Part shown: in pieces, positions 50,461-60,191 of the stretch
How positions within the stretch are numbered: the first letter of the stretch is position 1
How the letters are laid out: each line of letters starts with the position of its first letter
NCBI RefSeq assembly: GCF_000264315.1
Contig: NZ_AJXU01000037.1
Span: 62,001 to 126,000, forward strand
Reading direction: 5' to 3'
From: Rhodanobacter fulvus Jip2
GTDB taxonomy: Bacteria; Pseudomonadota; Gammaproteobacteria; Xanthomonadales; Rhodanobacteraceae
DNA: 64,000 nucleotides
The notes under the pieces: model-generated
Told to the model about the DNA's origin: nothing
What the model saw: the letters and a program-made list of their open reading frames with translations, nothing else
Databases searched by the model: none
Position numbers and translations under genes: made by a program

Positions 50461-52356
50461 ATGAACAACCTTTTCCATTTGGTCATGGCGGACTGGCTGC
50501 ACCAACTTCTGGGTAGTGCCATCCTCCTTCTCGTGCTGTTCTTCTTTTGGCACGTCCTGATCAAGGGCTTGATTCTCGTCGTTCGCCTGGGCCGCCTACG
50601 CAAGAAGCTCAGCGCGCTTGGCGGCGAACCGCCCGCTCGTGTCAAGGCCTCGCTGGCCCGCATTTTCGAACACACGCCATGGAAGGACGCCTGGCGGGAA
50701 TACGAAGAAACGTTGCACGAACAGACGGATCCGACCAAGTCGGAGCCAACGGTGCTCGGCGTTCGTGCCACGGTGCAAGCGGAGGCGTTCTTCCATACGG
50801 AAGCGTTGGTCGATGATCCATTGCACGTAGAGTTTTACAAACACCTGCCCGGCATCCTGACCGGTATTGGCATCATCGCAACGTTTACCGGGCTTATCAC
50901 CGGCCTGCAGCACTTCGATGCCTCAGCGACCGAGCCTGAAGCGCTCAAGCAGAGCCTTGGCAGCCTCTTCAGCTACGTGCGTAACGCGTTCATGTTTTCG
51001 GCCGTGGCCATTGGCTTGGCGATGCTGCTGACGGTTGTGGAAAAGGTGATCTATAACCTGTGCGTCCATAACGCCTCAGGTGTCGCGGCAGAATTGGATG
51101 CCCTGTTCCGGTCTGGAGTTGGCGAGGAATACCTCTCCCGCTTGGTCAAGTCCTCAGAAGATGGTGCCACCCAGACCAAGCAACTGAAGGAGAGCCTGGT
51201 TCAGGACCTCAAAGCGTTGCTCACCAATCTCGCCGAACAGCAGATCCAGGCGACCCGACAGCTTTCGATCGATATCGGCCAGAGCCTGCAAGCCAGCTTG
51301 CAGGAGCCGCTGCAGCACATTGCGGAAACCGTTCGCGCCGCCAGCGGCGATCAGTCCGCAAGCTCAGCGCGGATGCTCGAGAACCTGATGAGTGCCTTCA
51401 TGGCGCAGATGAAGGAAACCGTCGGCGGCCAGCTGGGAGACCTCAGCGGCTTGATGCAACAAACCACGCAGGCCGTGGCGCAAGTGGAATTGACGCTGCG
51501 TGGTCTGGTTGCTGACATGGAGCGCAGCTCCCAGGCGTCGTCGAGCGGTATGCAGGCAGCGGTCAAGGGTTTGATGCAGTCGTTTGCCGATCATCAAAGC
51601 CAACTGGCCGACAGCGCATCCATACAACAGTCGCAGGCGCTGGCGCACATGCAGGATGTGCTGCAGCGCATGGCCGAGGCTCAGGAAACCTCGACACGTC
51701 GGACTCAGGAAGAGTCCAGTGCTGCAAGTGAGCAGCTTGGCAAGGTGACTGCGCAGTCGATCAGCGCCAGCCAGCAAGCCACGGAAGCCGCACAGACGTT
51801 GTTGTCTGGCGTGCAGCAGGTATCGATGGATGCTATCGGAGGGCTGGAGAAGGGGGCCGCGCGCATCAATGCGTCGATAGCTGCGATGGACACGGTGGCC
51901 GAGCGGCTGGCTCGCGCAGGCCAGTCGCTCAGCGGGCTCCAAGAGCAGTCGATGGAGGCGGCGGCAAAACTTGAACGCGCCTCGACCACGCTGGGAACGG
52001 GCGCACAGACGATCTCCCAGACGATGGGCGTACTTGGCCAGACCTCCACCCGACTGGAAGGTGTGTCCGAACTGATGGTCAGCGAGTCGCAGGCGCGTGA
52101 GTCGGCCCTGCGCGAGATTCAACAGGTGCTGGTCAAGAGTCGGGAAGCCTCAGAGCTGTTCGGCCAGCTGACCAGCGAGGTCGAAAAGCATCTGGTCGAT
52201 GGCGTTGATCGTTTTGGTGAAGCCACCTCCAAGGTGCTGAATAACGTGCTCAAGCAGTACGACGACGCATTGGGATCGACGGTTTCTATGCTGAAGGAAA
52301 CAATGGAAGAGCTACGTGAGAGGGCCGAAGACCTCGCCGACTTGGCGGAGCGATAA
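50461..52356 (+). CDS. zorA: Zorya anti-phage system protein ZorA (MotA-like motor)
   Basis: A 631-residue inner-membrane protein. Membrane helices lie at about 15-38, 129-150 (LPGILTGIGIIATFTGLITGL) and 177-198 (FMFSAVAIGLAMLLTVVEK), resembling the MotA/TolQ/ExbB proton-channel fold. Residues about 200-631 form a very long Ala/Gln/Ser-rich helical coiled-coil tail into the cytoplasm, the hallmark of ZorA. With ZorB it forms an ion-driven motor that senses phage infection and signals to ZorC/ZorD. The start at 50461 lacks a strong ribosome-binding site, so coupling to the ASCH gene is possible. Confidence 0.93.
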   Translation: MNNLFHLVMADWLHQLLGSAILLLVLFFFWHVLIKGLILVVRLGRLRKKLSALGGEPPARVKASLARIFEHTPWKDAWREYEETLHEQTDPTKSEPTVLGVRATVQAEAFFHTEALVDDPLHVEFYKHLPGILTGIGIIATFTGLITGLQHFDASATEPEALKQSLGSLFSYVRNAFMFSAVAIGLAMLLTVVEKVIYNLCVHNASGVAAELDALFRSGVGEEYLSRLVKSSEDGATQTKQLKESLVQDLKALLTNLAEQQIQATRQLSIDIGQSLQASLQEPLQHIAETVRAASGDQSASSARMLENLMSAFMAQMKETVGGQLGDLSGLMQQTTQAVAQVELTLRGLVADMERSSQASSSGMQAAVKGLMQSFADHQSQLADSASIQQSQALAHMQDVLQRMAEAQETSTRRTQEESSAASEQLGKVTAQSISASQQATEAAQTLLSGVQQVSMDAIGGLEKGAARINASIAAMDTVAERLARAGQSLSGLQEQSMEAAAKLERASTTLGTGAQTISQTMGVLGQTSTRLEGVSELMVSESQARESALREIQQVLVKSREASELFGQLTSEVEKHLVDGVDRFGEATSKVLNNVLKQYDDALGSTVSMLKETMEELRERAEDLADLAER

Positions 52357-52359
52357 GCG

Positions 52360-53070
52360 ATGTTCGGTCGCGCTTCCCCAACACGTCGCCGCGGCAAGGC
52401 TGATGGCGAAAAGCCGTTCTGGATCAGCTATGCCGATCTGATGACAGCAATGATGGTGCTCTTCCTCAGCGCGATGGCGGTCACCATCGCCGCCGTTACT
52501 CGCAAGGTGACGGGGCCGGAGGAACAGCGCCGCGGGGAAATCGTCGAGATCTGCTCAAGCATCCAGCAGCAGTTGGCTGGCGTTGGAAACCTCAACATTG
52601 ATTGCGTCAACAACCGGATCTCCTTTGGAGATGCGGGCCGTTTTGCCACGAACAACTATCGCCTCCCCACAGAGGCTAATGCCGCCTTGGCCAGACTTGT
52701 GCCTGTGGTGCTGCAAGTCGCTGATGGTCCGCTGGGTAAAAAGTGGATGAAGCAAGTTGTCGTCGAAGGTTCTACCGATACGGTAGGAGGCTATCTCTAC
52801 AACTTGCATCTCAGCCTGCAACGTTCCGAATGGATGCTGTGTCTGTTGATGGACCCTCGCAAGAACGCCGAGCTTCAGCTCACGCCACAGCAACTGCAGC
52901 GTGTTCGGCAACTCTTTCTGGCCGGTGGCGTGTCGTTCAACAACCAGCGTGCCACTGCGGATGAGAGCCGCCGGGTCGAGCTCAGGCTTCAGTTCTATGG
53001 CCTGAACGATGAGCACAAGGATCTTGAGCCACTGTCAGGAAGCACCCCGACGGATACCTGCCAGCTATGA
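52360..53070 (+). CDS. zorB: Zorya anti-phage system protein ZorB (MotB/OmpA-like)
   Basis: A 236-residue MotB-like stator subunit. The single membrane helix begins at SYADLMTAMMVLFLSAMAVTI, and the ion-binding Asp is D26, the position essential in characterised ZorB. The periplasmic part has an OmpA-like peptidoglycan-binding domain (VVVEGSTDTVGGYLYNLHLSLQRSEW, ESRRVELRLQF). It anchors the ZorA/ZorB motor to the cell wall. The start lies 3 bases after the zorA stop, and the gene's own stop overlaps zorC (ATGA). Confidence 0.94.
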   Translation: MFGRASPTRRRGKADGEKPFWISYADLMTAMMVLFLSAMAVTIAAVTRKVTGPEEQRRGEIVEICSSIQQQLAGVGNLNIDCVNNRISFGDAGRFATNNYRLPTEANAALARLVPVVLQVADGPLGKKWMKQVVVEGSTDTVGGYLYNLHLSLQRSEWMLCLLMDPRKNAELQLTPQQLQRVRQLFLAGGVSFNNQRATADESRRVELRLQFYGLNDEHKDLEPLSGSTPTDTCQL

Positions 53071-54746
53071 CTACGCTTGCCATGCGTTTGCAGCAAAGCC
53101 TCGACCGCAGCCTGCAGCAACTGCAGCGACGCAGTCAGAGCTGGTCGCCGAGGGTGCTTGAGCAAGCGCGCAAGGAGATCTGCGGCGCAAGCGATCAGCT
53201 GATATTTGACCCGCACGCAACCAACCGTCTCGACGCGGCGATGGACCGACTGCTTGCGGGTGGCGCCGAACGCATTGGCCAGCGCGACCATGTGGTGTTG
53301 GCCTACAACCTGGCCGAGGTGCATGCCAATCTGGAAGGCAACAGTCTGCTGAACACGCTGTCCGAATTGACGCCACTGCTTGAATACTGGCGCAAGCAAC
53401 TTGCGGCACGCGGCTCGGCTCGGCAGATCTGGCGGGGGGCGTTGCTTAGCCTATTTCGTGGAGCGCCTGCCGATATGGGATTTGAGTCAACGCGCCGGTT
53501 TCTAGCCGATACGCTGGGTATCCTCCGCGCCGCGAAATTTCGTCCGAGCTGGTTGGTAGCTTTGGAAAGGCATCCACGGTTGCTGGCCGAGTGTCCCGTG
53601 GATCCCTATGCCCTGGCATGGGTCGAAGGTCACCGGGAGGGCATTGATGAACTCAGAGAGCTGGTCGATCTGCCGCCGAGAAGCTGGTTCTGGAGCAGCC
53701 TGATCGAAGCGATACTGGAGGCTTGTTGCAGCATGACGAAGGATTCGCTGTTCGACGAGCGCTGGCCAATCGCTCTGAAGCTCATCGACGATCATCCTCA
53801 TTGCCGCGATCTTGTGCTGAGCCGCATCCTCGCACGCTACGCCCAGAAGCAGGTCGTCATTCGCCAGGATGATCTGTTGCAAGTTTCACTGGAAGCGTGG
53901 GGAAGCCCTCAGCTCGGCGCCGATGCAGTCGGGCGCTGGTCTGATACCTCTGATGAAGCACGCAACATGGTGTGCGGCTGGCTGGCGGAGGAGGATCTGG
54001 AAGACTTTGCCGCGTTCTGCAAGGGCGATGACTCCGTCGATGCCCGACGATTGGCTTATTGGCTGCGCTTCAAGAAACAGATCAGCTTCAGCCGGATCGT
54101 GCTTGGCTCGGCGATTCATAAGGCGCAAGACAAGGAAAGCAGAGAGTTCATCGCACGCAAAAAAGGACGCCTTGCGTATTTGAATGGGCCGCCGAACAAC
54201 AATGCCATCATGCTTCGTATTGCTGATTGGTGGTTCGTCGAATTCAGTGAAAAGGGCAATGCTTGCTACCCGTACGGCAAAGACCACCTTCCTTTCAATC
54301 CAGGTGCGATGCACCTGAGGTTGTGGATTGATCTGAAGATGAAGGCTGCCGTCATAAGCAGTCAAGCCGAAACATTGACGCATCAGCCGCCTGCAAGTTG
54401 GGAAGAAAAATTCGATCGCTTTCTCTCCGAGCGCGGAATTTGGCCAGACGGAACGGGCAGAGGCGCAGCGCGCAAGGCCGCCGGTTCCTCGGCTACTAAT
54501 GAGGATCCTTTCCCGCCGAAGGCGCCAGAGAAACCGGCCCCTCGCGAGAGTGGGTTGCCAGCTTTGGGGCTGGGACAACCGTTGCTCGATGAGCTGAAAT
54601 CCTTCTCGCCTCTCTTGGTCGACAACCGATCGAAGGGGGGCGCGCTGTGGATCGAGATCACACGAACACCAGATTCAGCGCTGCTACGGGCTATGGAACG
54701 CCGTGGATTCCGCTATGCGAGACCGAGAGGCTTTTACAAGAAATGA
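53067..54746 (+). CDS. zorC: Zorya type I protein ZorC (EH_Signature)
   Basis: A 559-residue cytoplasmic protein with a mostly helical body. It ends in the EH_Signature region, where the conserved Glu (E392, in WWFVEFSEKGNACYPYG) and His (H407 or H416, in KDHLPFNPGAMHLRLW) are present. ZorC is specific to type I Zorya and is thought to bind DNA and work with ZorD downstream of the ZorA/ZorB motor. The ATG overlaps the zorB stop and the stop overlaps zorD, so the four genes are coupled. Codon use (AAA, GAA, TTG) is less GC-biased than in flanking genes. Confidence 0.92.
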   Translation: MTTLAMRLQQSLDRSLQQLQRRSQSWSPRVLEQARKEICGASDQLIFDPHATNRLDAAMDRLLAGGAERIGQRDHVVLAYNLAEVHANLEGNSLLNTLSELTPLLEYWRKQLAARGSARQIWRGALLSLFRGAPADMGFESTRRFLADTLGILRAAKFRPSWLVALERHPRLLAECPVDPYALAWVEGHREGIDELRELVDLPPRSWFWSSLIEAILEACCSMTKDSLFDERWPIALKLIDDHPHCRDLVLSRILARYAQKQVVIRQDDLLQVSLEAWGSPQLGADAVGRWSDTSDEARNMVCGWLAEEDLEDFAAFCKGDDSVDARRLAYWLRFKKQISFSRIVLGSAIHKAQDKESREFIARKKGRLAYLNGPPNNNAIMLRIADWWFVEFSEKGNACYPYGKDHLPFNPGAMHLRLWIDLKMKAAVISSQAETLTHQPPASWEEKFDRFLSERGIWPDGTGRGAARKAAGSSATNEDPFPPKAPEKPAPRESGLPALGLGQPLLDELKSFSPLLVDNRSKGGALWIEITRTPDSALLRAMERRGFRYARPRGFYKK

Positions 54747-57700
54747 AATGGGATTGGTTGAGCCGCAAGAAGCAGAATGACATCCAGCAGAATTCTCAGC
54801 CGTCGGCATCGACCGAAGGCTGGACTCTGGGAGATTCGGAGTCCCTCGCAGGTTCAGGTTTGGGTGCCTACGCGAATCAGCTGATCGAAGAGCAATACGC
54901 CGCGCAGCATGACGGTCACTATCTGATTTCATGGGACTCGCTCTATCGCCTTTTGGACAACGATGAACATGCGACCAGCGTTGCGTTGCTCGCGTTGCCG
55001 CCACGGTCAGTGCTGGTTCCCCACCTTGTCAGTGATGGCTCGCCCGCTGATGTCGATTTCAGGATACGTCTGGATCACTGGCTGGCTCCGGCGGGACCGC
55101 TGCCGCAGTCGGCTGTACTCCGGATCGGCGCCGTAGTCCGCTGGCAGGCCGGTGAGGAACTGCTCCCGTCATCGGCATACCTGCTGCTTGGCGCGATGCG
55201 AGAGTTGAGTACCGAGGGCTGCCACTGGACTCCAGAGGAACGTTTGCTCGCCACGGGTCGTATCCAGTCACTCGCACGCGTCTGTCGTGCATCGACCGAT
55301 GACTACCTTTCCCAAACGGATGTTGTGGTGCCGGAGCGACTGGACATCGAATTAGTATCCGAGCAGGCCGCGGGGGTGCCAGTGATCGAACTCATCCCGC
55401 GTCCCGAGGGGTCCCCGCCCGAGTGGCTCAGCACCTTCGATGCCCATGATCGCGTTCGTGCCCGCTATGACGTGGTTCGCCCGGAAGGGGGCATGACGCA
55501 TGTGGCATTGCCCGAAGCCATGCAGGCCGTGCTTGAGCACGTAAAGGATGCTCCGGGACGCCGTTACGCTTCGCGCGAAGCAGACGCATTTCTCCATAAC
55601 CCTTATCCGTTCCTCGGCGACGATGCCGAGGCGATATTGCGCCCCGAGCAGTTCGAGGCCGCTCGACAACGCGCAGGCATCGTTGAGCGCGAATTGGACG
55701 CGCTGCCGTCAGACGACGGCCTGGAAATGCTGCTGCTGGATACCGCAGGCGTCGCGACCGATGTTTGCGAGCCCATGACGGACATCGCAGCAGCCAAGGC
55801 CTTGCTCGCCGCCGCAACGGTTGCCAGACAGGCCGCTCTCCCGTTGTTTCGCTGGCGAACGCATCGGGTGGTGTTTTCCGGAACGACGCCCTCGGCATTG
55901 CGCCAATTGGGCGAATGGATCGCCGCCTCCGCCGCCACGCCCGAAACACTGGGCGTCGATGAGGTGTTCGATCTTCAGGCTTATAGCGATCGCGTAGTCG
56001 GCTTCGATGGCAAGCCCATCCATGTGCCGTTCCTCGGCAAAAAGGACGCCTCCCGTGACTGGGTTCCGGACAACATTCAGCGGCATGTCTCGTCTACCGA
56101 TCCGGCCACCGGTCAAAACACCAGTACAGCGTTGGATGAGGATCAGTTGTCAGAACTGGAGCAGGCCACGAACCAGGCCGAACGCGACGGATCGGCAGCG
56201 GTGCGAGTGCCCGGCACAACCATGGAGATCCAGACGGACGAAGCACGAAGATGGTTGTCCAGCTTTAGCGAAGGGATAAAAAAACAGCCAATTGCACCCT
56301 CGATCCCGAAAAATCCGCAGCCTGGTCGCGCTACCAGCTTGCGTATCCTGCACAACATCGAGGCGCTGGAGTACGGAGCCGCTGTCGCGTTGTCCCCGCC
56401 CAATGACATCGCCGCAACCCTTCCAGCGGCACTGCGTCCCGACGTCCAGCTGAAACAGCACCAACAATACGGAGTGGCTTGGCTTCAGCACCGTTATGGC
56501 CAGTGCGTGCAAGGTATCCGAGGCACCTTGCTTGCAGATGACATGGGTCTTGGCAAGACACTTCAATGTTTGTGTCTGATGGCTTGGTACCGCGAATGCC
56601 GCCCCAGTCCCAAGCCATGCCTGGTCGTCGCGCCGGTCTCGCTGCTGGAAAACTGGAAGGCCGAAATAGACAAATTTCTGGACGGCAGCCAGGGTTCCAC
56701 CATGTTGTTGTATGGGCAGGAACTAGCGCGCCATCGCCTGCCCTCCGCGCAGTTGGGCGACGAGTTCACCAACTTGGGTCTGAAGAAGTTGTTGCGCCCC
56801 GGGTTCGCGCGAGGTGCCACGTTCGTCCTGACCACCTATGAAACCCTGCGCGACTACGAGCTCTCCTTCGGTCGAGAGCGATGGGGCATTCTGGTCTGCG
56901 ACGAAGCGCAAAAAATCAAGACTCCAGGCGCCTTGGTCACTCGCTCAGCCAAGGCCATGCAGGCTGATTTCAAGATCGCATGCACCGGTACGCCGGTGGA
57001 AAATTCACTAGCTGATCTATGGTGTCTGTTCGACTTCTTCCAGCCCGGCTTGCTCGGCTCCCTCAGTGAGTTCACCCGGGTCTTTAGAAAGACCATTGAA
57101 CTGAGGGAGGACGGTCACGAAGCGCAGATTGAGCGATTACGTAAATCCATTGAGCCTTGGGTATTGCGTCGCATGAAGTCGGAGGTCGCCGAGTTGCCAC
57201 CCAAGATCGACGAATTCCATGATGAGTCTGATCCTGGCGTCCGGGCTATCCCGATGTCAGCACTTCAGCGCAAGCTCTACAGCGAGGCTGTCATTGGCTA
57301 CAAGCGCGCAAAGGAGAAAGCTGAAGAGGAGGAAGTCCAGGCCGGCACGCTTACTCTGGCTTTGCTGCATAGGCTCAGGATGATTTGTTCCAATCCTTTG
57401 GCGGCTGCCCAGGAGGGCGCAGAACTTCTCTCTATAACGGAAAACGTCCTGCATTCTCCCAAATTGCGCTGGCTTTTGGATCAGCTGGAGCAAATCAAAA
57501 GACGTGGGGAAAAGGTCATCGTCTTTACCGAATACCGCGACATTCAGCGATTGGTGCAAAGGGCCATTGGCGAAAGATTCGGTGTTGGAGTGAGCATTGT
57601 CAACGGATCGACAACAGTTGACTCTCTCAACGACATGTCTAGGCAAAAAATTATTGACCGCTTCCAGGCCCAGCCAGGTTTCGGTGCAATCGTGCTGTCA

Positions 57701-57985
57701 ACGACAGCCGTGGGCTTCGGGGTAAACATCCAGAAAGCCAATCACGTGATCCACTTCACTCGTCCTTGGAATCCGGCCAAGGAAGACCAAGCGACAGATC
57801 GTGCATATCGGATCGGCCAGGAAAAACCCGTATGGGTTTATTGTCCCACGATCGCAGGTGACGGCTACGAAAGTTTTGAGCAGCGGCTCGCTGAGCGGCT
57901 ATCCCGTAAGCGGGCGCTATCCCAGGATTTGCTAGCGCCAGAAAGTACGGTTAGCTGGTCCGATTTTGAGGATCTCATCGCTTAG
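54743..57985 (+). CDS. zorD: Zorya protein ZorD (SNF2-type helicase/nuclease)
   Basis: A 1080-residue protein of the length expected for type I ZorD. The C-terminal half is a Swi2/Snf2 helicase. Walker A is LLADDMGLGKTLQCL (Lys about 605), motif II is DEAQ at 720-723, and the helicase C domain carries KVIVFTEYRDIQRLV, ATDRAYRIGQEKPVWV and the SNF2 arginine fingers. The N-terminal 550 residues are Zorya-specific. ZorD degrades or remodels phage DNA after motor activation. The start at 54743 overlaps the zorC stop; the upstream in-frame ATG at 54647 lies inside zorC and is rejected. Confidence 0.93.
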   Translation: MKWDWLSRKKQNDIQQNSQPSASTEGWTLGDSESLAGSGLGAYANQLIEEQYAAQHDGHYLISWDSLYRLLDNDEHATSVALLALPPRSVLVPHLVSDGSPADVDFRIRLDHWLAPAGPLPQSAVLRIGAVVRWQAGEELLPSSAYLLLGAMRELSTEGCHWTPEERLLATGRIQSLARVCRASTDDYLSQTDVVVPERLDIELVSEQAAGVPVIELIPRPEGSPPEWLSTFDAHDRVRARYDVVRPEGGMTHVALPEAMQAVLEHVKDAPGRRYASREADAFLHNPYPFLGDDAEAILRPEQFEAARQRAGIVERELDALPSDDGLEMLLLDTAGVATDVCEPMTDIAAAKALLAAATVARQAALPLFRWRTHRVVFSGTTPSALRQLGEWIAASAATPETLGVDEVFDLQAYSDRVVGFDGKPIHVPFLGKKDASRDWVPDNIQRHVSSTDPATGQNTSTALDEDQLSELEQATNQAERDGSAAVRVPGTTMEIQTDEARRWLSSFSEGIKKQPIAPSIPKNPQPGRATSLRILHNIEALEYGAAVALSPPNDIAATLPAALRPDVQLKQHQQYGVAWLQHRYGQCVQGIRGTLLADDMGLGKTLQCLCLMAWYRECRPSPKPCLVVAPVSLLENWKAEIDKFLDGSQGSTMLLYGQELARHRLPSAQLGDEFTNLGLKKLLRPGFARGATFVLTTYETLRDYELSFGRERWGILVCDEAQKIKTPGALVTRSAKAMQADFKIACTGTPVENSLADLWCLFDFFQPGLLGSLSEFTRVFRKTIELREDGHEAQIERLRKSIEPWVLRRMKSEVAELPPKIDEFHDESDPGVRAIPMSALQRKLYSEAVIGYKRAKEKAEEEEVQAGTLTLALLHRLRMICSNPLAAAQEGAELLSITENVLHSPKLRWLLDQLEQIKRRGEKVIVFTEYRDIQRLVQRAIGERFGVGVSIVNGSTTVDSLNDMSRQKIIDRFQAQPGFGAIVLSTTAVGFGVNIQKANHVIHFTRPWNPAKEDQATDRAYRIGQEKPVWVYCPTIAGDGYESFEQRLAERLSRKRALSQDLLAPESTVSWSDFEDLIA

Positions 57986-58155
57986 CGAAGGAAACAACTG
58001 GGTTGGGTCACCACGCGAACTCGCATGATAAAAAGGCGTCGCTTGGAAATGTTCCCGCTGATGCGGCGCATACCAAACTGCATACTAAATAAACTTTTCC
58101 AACGACACTTTGCTCGACGCCGGGCTCCGGATTAATCAATGGGCACGGTCGCGCC
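57986..58155. other. right flank of the Zorya region
   Basis: About 170 AT-richer bases after zorD containing no gene. No intrinsic terminator with a clear T-tract, no tRNA and no direct repeat matching the left flank could be seen. The boundary with high-GC core DNA falls at about 58100-58150. Confidence 0.4.
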
Positions 58156-59202
58156 CTACAACAGCTTCTCCACCTCCAGCTCGCTTTTCAGATACGCGTA
58201 ATAGATCGGCGCGGCGACCACGCCGGGCAGGCCGAAGGCCGCTTCCATCACCAGCATCGCTACCAGCAGCTCCCACGCACGGGCGCGGATCTGGGTGCCC
58301 ACGATGCGGGCGTTGAGGAAGTATTCCAGCTTGTGCACCAGGATCAGGAAGACCAGCGCGGCCAGGCCCACGCCCAGCGACACCGACAGCCCGGCGATGG
58401 TGATGGCGGTGTTGGAGATCAGGTTGCCGACCACCGGCAGCAGGCCGACGATGAAGGTCACCACCACCAGCGTCTTGGCCAGCGGCACGTGCACGCCGAA
58501 CAGCGGCAGCACGCCGAGCAGGAAGACCGCGGTGAACACGGTGTTGATCAGCGAAATCTTGACCTGCGCGAACACGATGTTGTGGAAGGCGTCAGCCAGG
58601 CGGCGGCAGCGCAGGCTCAACACGGCAACCAGCGGCCCGACCTGATGCGCCGGCCGGGTGCGGCTCAGCGCGATGATGGCGCCCAGCACCAGGCCGATCA
58701 GCACATGCACGAAGGTGCGCGCCGCTTCCTTGCCGGCCAGGCGCAAGGTGCCGGCATGCCGGTGGGTCAGCTCCATCACGCTGATCCGCAGGTCGTCGAC
58801 GCTGTCGGGCAGGTGGTTGATCAGCACCGCGGGCAGTTGCTGGCGAGCCTTTTGCACCAGCGGCATCAGCTGTTGTTGCCACAGCAACTCGGGATTGCCG
58901 ATCTCGGCGCGGAAAAAGCTGATGGCGCCCAGGATCAGCAGCAACAGCAGCCCCACCACCAGCGCACCCAGCAAGGCCACCACCACCACGCGGGCACGGT
59001 CGCCGGAGATGCGCCGGCCCAGCAGCGGGGTCATCGACTGCACCAGTTCGAACACCAGCAGCCCGCCCAGCAGCGCGGGCAACAGGCGCAGCTCCACCAC
59101 CAGCAGCAAGGCGATGGCGGCCAGCACGTAACTGATCTTGCGCAACATCGGAGACGGCGGGCGCCAGGTGGGCGACGAGGGGAAGGACGGCGCGGGATCC
59201 AT
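58156..59202 (-). CDS. AI-2E family (PerM/TqsA) permease
   Basis: A 348-residue membrane protein with eight or so helices and the characteristic AI-2E C-terminal pattern: LPVVGNLISNTAITIAGLSVSLGVGLAALVFLILVHKLEYFLNARIVG, then LLVAMLVMEAAFGLPGVVAAPIYYAYLK. The family includes exporters and cation/proton antiporters; the substrate here is unknown. The start is uncertain: ATG at 59211, 59202 and 59148 are all in frame and none has a strong ribosome-binding site. Confidence 0.85.
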   Translation of the reverse strand: MDPAPSFPSSPTWRPPSPMLRKISYVLAAIALLLVVELRLLPALLGGLLVFELVQSMTPLLGRRISGDRARVVVVALLGALVVGLLLLLILGAISFFRAEIGNPELLWQQQLMPLVQKARQQLPAVLINHLPDSVDDLRISVMELTHRHAGTLRLAGKEAARTFVHVLIGLVLGAIIALSRTRPAHQVGPLVAVLSLRCRRLADAFHNIVFAQVKISLINTVFTAVFLLGVLPLFGVHVPLAKTLVVVTFIVGLLPVVGNLISNTAITIAGLSVSLGVGLAALVFLILVHKLEYFLNARIVGTQIRARAWELLVAMLVMEAAFGLPGVVAAPIYYAYLKSELEVEKLL

Positions 59203-59342
59203 GCATATCACTGCGAGGTGGGGCGGCCAGTGTAATGCCTGGATGGACTCCGCCTGGCGAACCGATGCATGCCGATCGGCCGATGTTTCGTGCCCACCGG
59301 TTCGGCGATCATGGGTGCTTCATTCCACGCTTCAGGAACGCC

Positions 59343-60191
59343 ATGACTCTTCGTCTCCCCGCCGGCTTGCTCGCGTTTGCCCTGCTGGCCGGTTGCGCCA
59401 GCGTGCCGGTGCCGACGGCCACGGTGCCGTCCGATGACAACCTCAACGCGGTGGCGTGGAGCCAGACGGCCATCGAGCACGACCTGATTTACCTGCAGAC
59501 CTATCGCGATGCGCAATCCCGGTTGCTGACCGCCCTGAACGACCCGCAATGGGACGCGCTGGCCACCAGCGACCGGGTTGCGCCGCCGGTGCAGTTGCCG
59601 CCAGCGGTGGTGCTGGATATCGACGAGACAGTGCTGGACAACTCGCCCTACGCGGCGCGTCTGGTGCGCAGCGGCAAGGAATACGACGAGGCAAGCTGGC
59701 AAGCCTGGTGCCGCGAGGAGAGCGCCCGCGCGTTGCCGGGTGCGGTCGCGTTCACCCGCTTCGCCGCCAGCCATGGCATCGCGGTGATCTACATCTCCAA
59801 TCGCAGCCGCGACCTGGACCAGGTGACGCTGGCCAACCTGCGCAAGGTCGGCCTGCCGGTTTCCGGGCCGGACGCGTTCCTGGGCCTGGGCACGGTGGTG
59901 GCTGGCTGCACGCAGGTGGGCAGCGACAAGAGCTGCCGCCGCCAGCAGGTGAGCCGGCATTACCGGGTGTTGATGCAACTGGGCGACCAGCTCGGCGATT
60001 TCGCCGACTTCCCCGCCGACCGGGCCGCGCGGTCGCAGGCCATGGCCCGTTATCTGCCGTGGATCGGCACGCGCTGGTTCGTGCTGCCCAACGCCACCTA
60101 CGGTGCGTGGGAATCGGCGCTTTTTCACGACCAGTGGAGCACTCCGCGACAGGAGCGCCGGCGGCAGAAAATCGAGGCGCTGCGCTACTGA
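59343..60191 (+). CDS. e(P4)-like class C acid phosphatase lipoprotein
   Basis: A 282-residue HAD-superfamily lipoprotein. The signal peptide ends in lipobox LLAGC with the lipidated C18. The catalytic Asp pair is in VVLDIDETVLDNSPY, motif II includes IYISNRSRDLDQV, and the metal-binding Asp pair is in MQLGDQLGDF. These enzymes, like Haemophilus e(P4), dephosphorylate nucleotides at the cell surface. AGGAA precedes the ATG at 59343, and upstream ATGs are rejected because the lipoprotein signal begins here. Confidence 0.9.
   Translation: MTLRLPAGLLAFALLAGCASVPVPTATVPSDDNLNAVAWSQTAIEHDLIYLQTYRDAQSRLLTALNDPQWDALATSDRVAPPVQLPPAVVLDIDETVLDNSPYAARLVRSGKEYDEASWQAWCREESARALPGAVAFTRFAASHGIAVIYISNRSRDLDQVTLANLRKVGLPVSGPDAFLGLGTVVAGCTQVGSDKSCRRQQVSRHYRVLMQLGDQLGDFADFPADRAARSQAMARYLPWIGTRWFVLPNATYGAWESALFHDQWSTPRQERRRQKIEALRY

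Noticed and set aside
53067-54746. zorC as a fragment of zorD
   Set aside because: The two frames overlap by four bases as separate coupled genes, and zorC has its own EH_Signature region.
49429-58155. Attachment sites or integrase for the Zorya region
   Set aside because: No shared direct repeats, tRNA or recombinase were visible in or beside the region.
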